Assembly (NCBI RefSeq): GCF_000003605.2
Contig: NW_003154739.1
Coordinates: forward strand, 131,574 to 162,086
Source of the DNA: Saccoglossus kowalevskii
Taxonomy: Eukaryota > Hemichordata > Enteropneusta > Harrimaniidae
Length of the DNA: 30,513 nucleotides
Direction of reading: 5' to 3'
Shown here: positions 12,701-22,700 of the stretch, piece by piece
Layout: the number at the start of each line of letters is the position of its first letter
Position numbering within the stretch: position 1 is the stretch's first letter
Program-made: the position numbers and the translations under genes
The notes under the pieces: model-generated
Seen by the model: only the letters and a program-made list of their open reading frames with translations
The model's database searches: none
What the model was told of the DNA's origin: nothing

Positions 12701-15700
12701 CCAGGAGTATTTTAAAATATTTTAAACCATAGGCAAAAAATAAGCTTTTTCAAAATTCTGAATACTACTTTTTTACCGTAAGTTGTGCTCTGTTTTAGTC
12801 ACTCATTTTGAATATCTTGCCATATAGGCACATTACAAAGAAGAAAACAGTGCGTTCAATATGTTTGATGAAGAAGAGTTGTCGGCTGAAAATGGTGATG
12901 AAAATATTGGTAATGATGAGGACATACAAGGGTAAGAGTCACAGCTGTATGATGTATAGCAAATCAGTATTTGTTGAATTGCATGCATTAACAATTTGTT
13001 ATGCTGTTCCTGTTCTCATGAGCACATCATCAAGTTGATACTCAGCTTGTTTTATTTGTTGGTGGAAATGAAATGTTTACAATTTTGAGTGAATGGTTTA
13101 AAATAAAATTAACGTATTCAGAGAAACTAAAGATGTTGATGAACATTCAGAAATTCTGAATTTTCTGTTTTACTATTCAAAATAACTTTGAAGGAGGTTT
13201 TTATACTTATAGTTGTACTCCCTCTTTGTGACGGTACTATCCCCATACCGACATATACACTGCCAAATATCAAGGTTGTTAATGGATGAGAAATTAACAA
13301 GAAGATTAAAGGTCCTCCCAAAATAAGCGAAAATAGATACTGAGTTAGGAGGTTATGTTTGGTCAGTTGTAGATACCGAAGGGATACGAACTTCCAACAC
13401 TCTCAAAATAAATTATGCCGGAAAGTTAGAGCAGGATTTCTACTTAATAGCTTGTTGTGGGAGTGATGTTTTATGTATTTACACAGTGGAAATGCAGCTT
13501 TAAAGCTGCCAGTATGCAAACATGCCATGTAGATGAAGAGCAAGCAGAAAGGGGAGGGTGATTAAAGGGGAGGGTGATTCTCAATAAAATAACAAAAATA
13601 TCAAGATATACATTGACATTCACTCCCTCGGAATTATAATTTTCACTCAGCACGTTTAAGGCTGCATCAATCTATGATATCATGCAAAGTGAAAACCATG
13701 GTTGTTATGATCTGGCTTGATGTAAATTATTCTGTAACTGCAGCTGATATGCATACCTTTAGTTGAACTATGTGTTGTTTTTTATGACACTGCCCTCAGT
13801 GTCCAATGTTGGGAATGATGTTCCAGAGCAAACTGCAATACAATATACCATTTTCCAATACTATGATAACATGGTACTTATTATAAATTTCTGAATTTTG
13901 TTTATCATTTTAAAAAAAAGACAATTGTTCCTGCCCAAATATTTGTGCTATACATGTATTTTACAAATTTTAATTTTTTTTCATATAATTTCTTAATTTT
14001 AATAAAAAAAATTATCGAGTTTATTTTAAGAAAGGTGACACAAGCTGGCTTTGGTTTTCAAAATTTGTTTTACTTATGAAGCTTTTGTTGGAGATGTGTT
14101 TATAATAGAGCAATTACATCAATCATGTTTTTTATCCCTTGATGCACCATATGTGGTGTTTTTGTTTGTTGCTATAGTTACAGTGTGGAGAATGCTTACC
14201 TAGAGGAGAAAGAGGATGCTTGCAATGCCCTAGGTGAAATAGCTACAAATGCTGGGTAAGTTCTATTTAATGGAACACTACTCTTCGGAACATGTTTATC
14301 TCGAAAATTAATGATCAGTTATGTGATATGATGAATACTAAAAGCCCTGACAAGCGTCCTTATTATGCATCTACATTCTGAATTGCTTGCCTGTCATTAA
14401 AATCTTAGCTACTGTAGAATACTTTATTTTCGCTTGGAATTTATTAATTTTCGCTATTTTCGCTGAAGGAATGATTCAGTGGGAATAAAATCCAGCGAAA
14501 TATACATTTTTTCCTATATTTTACATTCAACTTGTCAAAAATCAGTGAAAATAAATTCCATACAAAGCACCAAAAATGCCTTTTCAGCGAAAATTAATTC
14601 CAGCTAAAATAAGGTATTTTACAGTATTTGGATCTGCTTTTATTTGTTTTTTCTTGCAATCTCATAACACTATAGATGGATGGAACTGTTATGGATAACT
14701 CAAAACATATAAATTTTTAATTGTATGTGATTTAAAAACAAAACAAAAAAACTACAGATTCGCAGGTACATTTGTATTCTGTACTACAAGCACTGAGTAA
14801 ATTCAATATATATTCACAGTAGAATGAACTAATGTAGCATCAGGATAAGTTGTATGTTTCTGATAACATACTGTGGAATACTTTATTTTCGCTGGAATTA
14901 ATTTTCGCTGAAAAGGCTTTTTGGGCGTTTTGTATGGAATTTATTTTCACTGGTTTTTTATGAGTTTAATGTGAAATATAGGAAAAAAAGTATATTCGCT
15001 GGATTTTATTTTCATGGAATCATCCCTTCAGCGAAAATAAATTCCAAGCGAAAATAAAGTATTCTACAGTATTGAAAATAAAATTATAAAGTTATGTTTA
15101 TGAGTGATCATGTGGTCGTGTGAGTGAAAATGTTGGATAGATAAACACAGCACCACATGTGAAAATAACTTCCATATCCCACTAGTGTCTTGGTGAGGCC
15201 TTGTGGTTCTGTTATTATTACACGTTTCCAGACCTACAATTATCATTCTAGTGTATGACCTACTTTAAATTCTGATTTGGGTAATCCGATATTCCATTTT
15301 ATTCATCTGCAATTATTTTCAGACACTTGTTCACTCGAAAAAAGCCAGCAGCAAAAATAATTATCTATAAATACAGCAAATGGAACAAAATTCAAGAGCT
15401 TTTTTAAAATAAAAAAACAGTATAATTCACTGCCATTGCATGAGACATGGTGACTGTATTTAAACATATTTAGGAACAACATCAAGAAATAAACTTGTAT
15501 TTTAAATACATCAGTGGAAATACCAGTCGGTCGGCACATCACAACTACTGCAAACTTTCAGACTATTTTAAAACAAATTTGATGTAGTTTCAGATGATCC
15601 GTAATAATCATAAGACATTTGAAGTACTCAGATGCATGTATGGAATACTAAAATAAAACAAAAATCAAATAAACAAACAGGATTATGGTTTTTCTTGCTC

Positions 15701-16723
15701 ATTTGCATTTGCATATCCCACTCCATGTGAATATATTTCCACTGTTCCTCCTGAAATATTTTATAACAACCAATTTTCAGTTTTCCGCTGCCTCAAAAGT
15801 GCAACTTACCAATTTTTTGTTTGCACTGCACAACAGTTGTGGTGCTTTTTTCCCCCCAGCCTAAATGTGCGATCATAGATGTTCATATCATATTTTCTAT
15901 TTCATAGTGTGGTGTTTATTCCTTATCTGGAGCAATGTTTTAATGAAGTCCATAAGATCTTAGATCATCCAGCCAGCGATGTCCGTAAAGCTGCAATTAC
16001 TTGTGTGGGACAGTTTTGTTGTTCGTTACATAAAGCATTTACAGAAACCAACACACCAGATCAAACTGGAGGTAAGAAAACAGTAAAAAAGTTTTATAAT
16101 GCTCTTCTGTGAAAAGCACTAAGCACCCACTTCCAGTCTTTCACCAGAGACGTATCTTTTGCTAATAATTCCCAGAAAAGTAAAAAACAAACAAAAAAAA
16201 ACGAGCGTCTCATAGTCTTTGGCACATATGGTAGATGTGGGTGTAACTTTACTCCAAAGCTGGCTCTTAACCTCTTAACTTTGTTCATTGTGTGAAGACA
16301 TGACCTGAACATCTGCCGCACAAATTGAATGATTTGATTTTGAACTTGAATTATTTATTTATTTATTTATTTGTTTGTCTGTTTGTTTGTTTATTTATTT
16401 TTATATATTTATATTTATTTATTTATATTAATTATTTTATTTATTTATTTGTTTATTTGTTTATTTATTTGCTCAATGTTGAAATGCTGATTTTTCAGAT
16501 GGGAACAAGATGTTAAGATACCCTTACTTCACCTAATTTGACCATCATTAAATGTCTATTGCACATTATTAAGCATGCGAATACCCCGAAATACTGACTT
16601 TCATGTTGAATCCCATGGCAATGTTTTGATGCCTCTACAACACTATGACCATTGTTTGTCTCATTATTAGTCCCCGTTCGGACGCAGTCCGAAAACGGGG
16701 ACTTATGTTTTGACCTCCGTGCG

Positions 16724-16769
<46 letters not shown>

Positions 16770-19700
16770 CGTGCGTGCGTCTGTGCGTGCATCCAGACCT
16801 GTATCTTAAGAAATGCCTGGACCAATCACAATCAAACTTCACACATACATCATACATGATATTATACATATGCACGTCAATTTGTTTCACGATCTGATTC
16901 AAGATGGCCGAATGTCAGCCATTTTTGTGCTAAAAAATCCTAAAAATCAAGCATTTCTCGGCTGTTTACAGATGGATTTTGTTCAAACTTGGTATATACA
17001 TTAGACATTATAGGACCTTGATGCAAATAATTTTGTTTTTCAGATAAGATTCAAAATGGCCGACTGGCCGCCATTTTGTTTTAATGAATGTGGTTCTCGT
17101 GCCATATCCCTGACTTGCTTTCACTGATTATGTTCAAATTTTAAATATTCATTATACATCATGTCATAGATTGACAGATATATTGGTTTTACGATTCTAT
17201 TCAAAATGGCCAAATGGTGGCCATTTTTGTGCTAAAAAATCATCAGAAATCAAGCATTTCTGGCATTTATGGATGGATTTCGTTCACACTTGGTACATAT
17301 ATTAGACATTACAGGTTCCTGATGCACATCATTTATTTTTCAGATCGGATTCAAAATGGCTGTCTGGTGGCCATTTTGTTTTAATGAATGGGCTTCTAGA
17401 CCCATATCTCCGACTTGTTTTGACTGATTATATTCGAATTTTAAATATTCATTATACATCATGTCATAGATAAACAGATATATTGGTTTGACGATCCTAT
17501 TCAAAATGGCCGAATGGTGGTCATTTCTGTGCTAAAAAATCATCAAATATCAAGCATTTCTGGCATTTATGGATGGATTTCGTTCAAAGTTGGTACATAC
17601 ATTAGACATAACGGGTTCCTGATGCATGTCATTTTATTTTTCAGATTAGATTCAAAATGGCTGACTGGTGGCCATTTTGTTTTAATGATTGAGCTTCTAG
17701 AGCTATATCTCTTAAATGCTTGACTGATTATATTCAAATTTTATATATTCATTATACATCATGTTATATATATACATGTATTCAAAATGGCTGATTTTGA
17801 ATGCTGTTCCAGAGCAATATCTCTCAATATGGACAAGTACTTGTTTGACCATCAGAAACAAATGTCAATCATTTTAATATCAAAAAATCATATTCCTGAC
17901 ATGGTTATATTCCAGCTATATTACTATAAACAAAACTATATATCTTAAATTTGATAACTAACGGGGACTGTGCCATGCATGGCTTGTTTTGTTTGATTTC
18001 ATGCATAATGCAGAATAACGCAGTGAATGAGAAATGCTCTATTGATGTTTTTGATTCATATTACTAGAATACAGTTAGTGTTCATTAGTGTTCTAAAAGG
18101 AATAAGCCGATTGGAACAGTGCTTCCTCATTTATAATTTGTAATGCCATTTATTCTGACCTCCTCACTTTATTGCAGCTCTCAATAAACTTCTAGTTGAC
18201 ACCATACCTAGTTTCATTGAGATCATCAACACTGATGCAGATAGGACGGTTGTCATGGCAACATTGGAGACAATAAATGAAATGCTGAAATCAATGGGTG
18301 GTGTTGCTATCACTGGAGAAAACCACTTGAGTTGTTTAACTACTAGTATCCGGAATGTGCTGCAAAAGAAAGTGAGTCTTGTTAAATTTGTCTGTACTAT
18401 CAAAAATCTTTTTGAACCGACCCCGCTGTGAATATTAAACTGAACCATACATCTATATGAATTTTGAAACCTTTGTAAATTTGAAACTTGTCTAAACTGA
18501 ACCCTGTGTAAATTTGAAACCTGTCTAAACTGAACCCTGTGTAAATTTGAAATCTGTCCAAACTGAACCCTTGGTAAATTCGCAACCTGTCCAAACAGAA
18601 CTCTATGTAAATTTGAAACCTGTCTAAACTGAACCCTGGGTAAATTTGAAACCTGTCTAAACTGAACCCTGGCTAAATTTGAAACCTATCTAAACTGAAC
18701 CCTGGGTAAATTTGAAACCTGTCTAAACTGAACCCTGTGTAAATTTGAAATCTGTCCAAACTGAACCCTATGTAAATTCGGAACGTGTGCAAACTTAACC
18801 TTGTGTAAATTTAAAACCTGCCCAAACTGAATCCTGTGTAAATTTGGAACATGTGCAAACTGATCCCTGGGTAAATTTGAAACCTGCCCAAACTGAACCC
18901 TGTGTAAATTTGAAACCTGCTCAAACTGAACCCTGGGTAAATTTAAAACCTGTCTAAACTGAACCCTGTGTAAATTTGAAACCTGTCTAAACTGAACCCT
19001 GTGTAAATTTGAAATCTGTCCAAACTGAACCCTGTGTAAATTTGAAACCTGTCTAAACTGAACCCTGTGTAAATTTGAAACCTGCCCAAACTGAACCCTA
19101 TGTAAATTTGAAACCTGCCCAAACTGAACCCTGTGTAAATTTGAAACCTGTCCAAACTGAACCCTGGGTAAATTCGAAACCTGTCCAAACTGAACCCTGG
19201 GTAAATTTGAAACATGCCCAAACTGAACCCTGTGTAAATTTGAAACATGCCCAAACTGAACCCTGTGTAAATTTGAAACCTGTCCAAACTGAACCCTATG
19301 TAAATTTGAAACCTGCCCAAACTGAACCCTGTGTAAATTTGAAACCTGTCTAAACTGAACCCTGGGTAAATTTAAAACCTGCCCAAACTGAACCCAAAGT
19401 AAATTTGAAACCTGCCCAAACTGAACCCAAAGTAAATTTAAAACCTGTCTAAACTGAACCATGGGTAAATTTGAAACCTGTCTAAACTGAACCGTGTAAA
19501 TTTGAAATTTGTCCAAACTGAACCCTATGTAAATTCGGAACGTGTGCAAACTTAACCCTGTGTAAATTTGAAACCTGTCCAAACTGAACCCTGTGTAAAT
19601 TTGAAACCTGTCTAAACTGAACCCTGTGTAAATTTGAAACCTGTCCAAACGGAACCCTGTGTAAATTTGAAACCTGCCCAAACTGAACCCTGTGTAAATT

Positions 19701-22700
19701 TGAAACCTGTCCAAACGGAACCCTGTGTAAATTTGAAACCTGTCCAAACGGAACCCTGTGTAAATTTGAAACCTGTCCAAACGGAACCCTGTGTAAATTT
19801 GAAACCTGCTCAAACCGAACCCTGTGTAAATTTGAAACCTGTCCAAACTGAACCCTGGGTAAATTTGAAACCTGCTCAAACCAAACCCAAAGTAAATTTG
19901 AAACCTGCCCAAACTGAACCCAAAATAAATTTGAAACCTGTCCAAACTGAACCCTGGGTAAATTTGGAACCTGTTCAAACTGAATCCTGGGTAAATTTGA
20001 AACATGTTTTATGATAACTGAACATTATGTAAATTCGGAACCTGCCCAAGCTGAAACCCTATGTAAATTCAGAACCTGTCTATACCGTCTATAAACTTGT
20101 ATATAGAAAATATCGCTCCAATTTTCTCTGTATCCTGTACTGTTTACTCACCTATACACCTTTACTACGTGTGAAAATATCGTGTGAATCTACAAAGACC
20201 ACTATTACAATATTTTAATATTAAAGAAATGAAATATGTCTTATAAAGATTTATAAGATGTAACTGGTATGATATGAAGATCAAATTTTGAAATAATGTG
20301 AATTGTGCGATAATCACAAAACAAATGTACATTTTTAGAAATGAGCGAGTCCATGAAAAAAATGGTTGGAGCTCATCTAAGGCTGTTTTCATAGTGTCTA
20401 TTTGTCTGTTTAGGTTTTGCAATTACCATGACAATCTTGCTCATTTCTGTTTTAAGCAATCAAACCTTTCCAAGTCATTGGTTAAAAAAGCTATAAGTGA
20501 CTGCGGAAATACATGCACATGCATGTTACCGTTCTGTAATTTTATTTTTCCCGACTTCCATAATATCACATACATTGAAAATGTTCTGTTCCAAATACAA
20601 AAATGTAGCTCCATCAAGTGTTGAAGTAGAGAAATGTTATCCTCAGGTGTTTGCTAGAAATGTTTACTGGCAGATAACCAAAACATTCTGATTGACACTG
20701 AATTATTAATTTTGTCTGATATCACCGGAGAAGTGTTAAGGATTATTTTTACCCCTGGGATTGTTTTAATGCTGGCATTATCTCTGAATGGTTAATATTG
20801 TCTTGATATGAAATTTTACTATAATTGTTACACTCTGCTGTTTGATATTAGCCACAATGTATACAATATATTGAATGATTACCCCCATGTTCGTATCACA
20901 TATTTTTGATCAATATTTACTTTTCGTACTTCCGACACTTAGTAAATAGGTGCTTCAGGACAATGTACAGACCTGATTAGTTTTTGCTTGAAATATTAAT
21001 TACCAAATTTGCATAATAATTAGTCAATTATCGGCTTTTCCACCGATATCTCAAGTACTGATCATCCCATTTCAATGAAACTTGGTACATGTACATAGTG
21101 ACATGTGTGGAAACTTGTTAAGTTTTTGGTTAAAATCTGCATATGTTAATTGCCTAATTTGCTTGAAAATTAGTTTACAGCTATCCTGTAGATATCCAAG
21201 TACTAATCATGATAAATGATTAATTGCTCTAAGACAATGAAACGACCTAATTTGTTTTGTGTATAAATACATCCATAATTACCTGATTTGCAAAATAATT
21301 TAAGAATTAATTATCACATTCTAATGAATTTTAGTATGTAGGCGCCACAGGACAATGCACAGGGTTGAAATCCATGCATATTGATTAACTAATTTGCAAA
21401 AGTTTGCCAATTTTCCACCTATAATTTAAAAAAAAACAATATCAATAAGGCTTGGTATAAGTACCTGAGGACCAAGCTGTGTATAAAGACCTGATTAGTT
21501 TTGAAATTCGAGCATATTTATTATTACTTTGCATAATTACAGATGTGATTAGTTTAAACCCTGCATATTTGATTATCTAATTATCTATTGGTCAATTCCA
21601 ACATCTCGAAAAGTCAGATTTAAATTGAACTTGTAGTTAAGGTACTCCAGAATAAATCGGACTGAAAACCACAGATGTACAATCAAATTATTATACACTT
21701 CAATATTGTGCATTGCATTGTTTTCATGTTGCTCATCTCAAATAGCAGACCAATATTACTTGTCAAGTTTCTAGGTTTAAAAGGCTGATCTAAAATTTGT
21801 AATTAATTTTAAATATGGTCTCAATAATATCAGCACACGAGAGTTCTATCTAAGACCAGGAAAAAAGAATTCTCTGTTTCTCTGTTTCATGGAAATTTTA
21901 AAAACAGGCGGCGTATTTTTTTTTATTTTTTTTTTGAATACAGAGCTAAAATGGGGGAAATTTGAGACAAGTGTGAGTACAAGCGCATTTTGGAATATTT
22001 TAGAATGAAAAGAACGTTTAAGGTGCACAGTTCAAAATGATGCGCGCAGAAACGAGAAAAAAGATATTTTTGTTCTCAGCCTAAGCCTTCGTTTATTTGG
22101 ATCTGCATTCAGTCCTCTTTATTGCGTACAATTTTTGATATACGTCTTATATAAAACACATTAACAAATTGGTCCAAATGACCCGAAAATGAGAAATTGT
22201 CATTGTTTTGACGAACTAATTTATGCACTTTCATACATTTGCATAATCAATGATGTCATTCAACAAATGTACACATACATTGTACTTTACATTAGTCGGT
22301 AAATTTTACTTTTTACAGAACAATAATTCACTGATTCTGTAGTTTATTATTGCCATTTGAACACTAAATATGTAATTAATAATATGTAAATTAGCATTTT
22401 ATGTCTTTTCTGACCTCACTAATTAAGAATTCATCATTCTTCATCATTGCCTGAACTGATTTATGTGAAATGGTTGCACATGTTTCTAATGTATTGTGTG
22501 GCTGATATTAGATAACAATTCTGGAATGAAATAAATCACACTTTTAATGACAAAATCAGTAATTTTATCAAAAAAATCTGAAAGCAAGGCTTTTAAAGGA
22601 TTATTTTTTGAAAAACTAAGACAAATAAAAATATTCGGAGACACAGAATTTTTTATATCTTCTGAAGTGTTGATTTTGATTGACATTACTCGCTACGTAA

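Larger units (their letters stand above)
14256..15907. other. Intron between exons 15 and 16
   Basis: 1.65 kb with two MITE copies in opposite orientation (14410-14626 and 14869-15071). 15072-15907 shows nothing recognised. Acceptor ATTTCATAG. Confidence 0.82.
16072..18177. other. Intron between exons 16 and 17
   Basis: 2.1 kb. Contains an ATTT microsatellite (16351-16471) and the 1.3 kb element at 16669-17969. Acceptor TTTATTGCAG. Confidence 0.85.

Noticed and set aside
16325-16902. Phe/Tyr-rich and Thr/His-rich short ORFs
   Set aside because: They translate the ATTT and GT microsatellites.
18686-20005. 439-codon minus-strand open frame as a repeat-protein gene
   Set aside because: It lies entirely in a 33-bp tandem repeat inside an intron of a gene on the other strand. 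Openness follows from the period being a multiple of three, and the opposite strand is also open.
18460-20085. CRISPR-like array
   Set aside because: Units abut directly with no unique spacers, and the setting is an animal intron.
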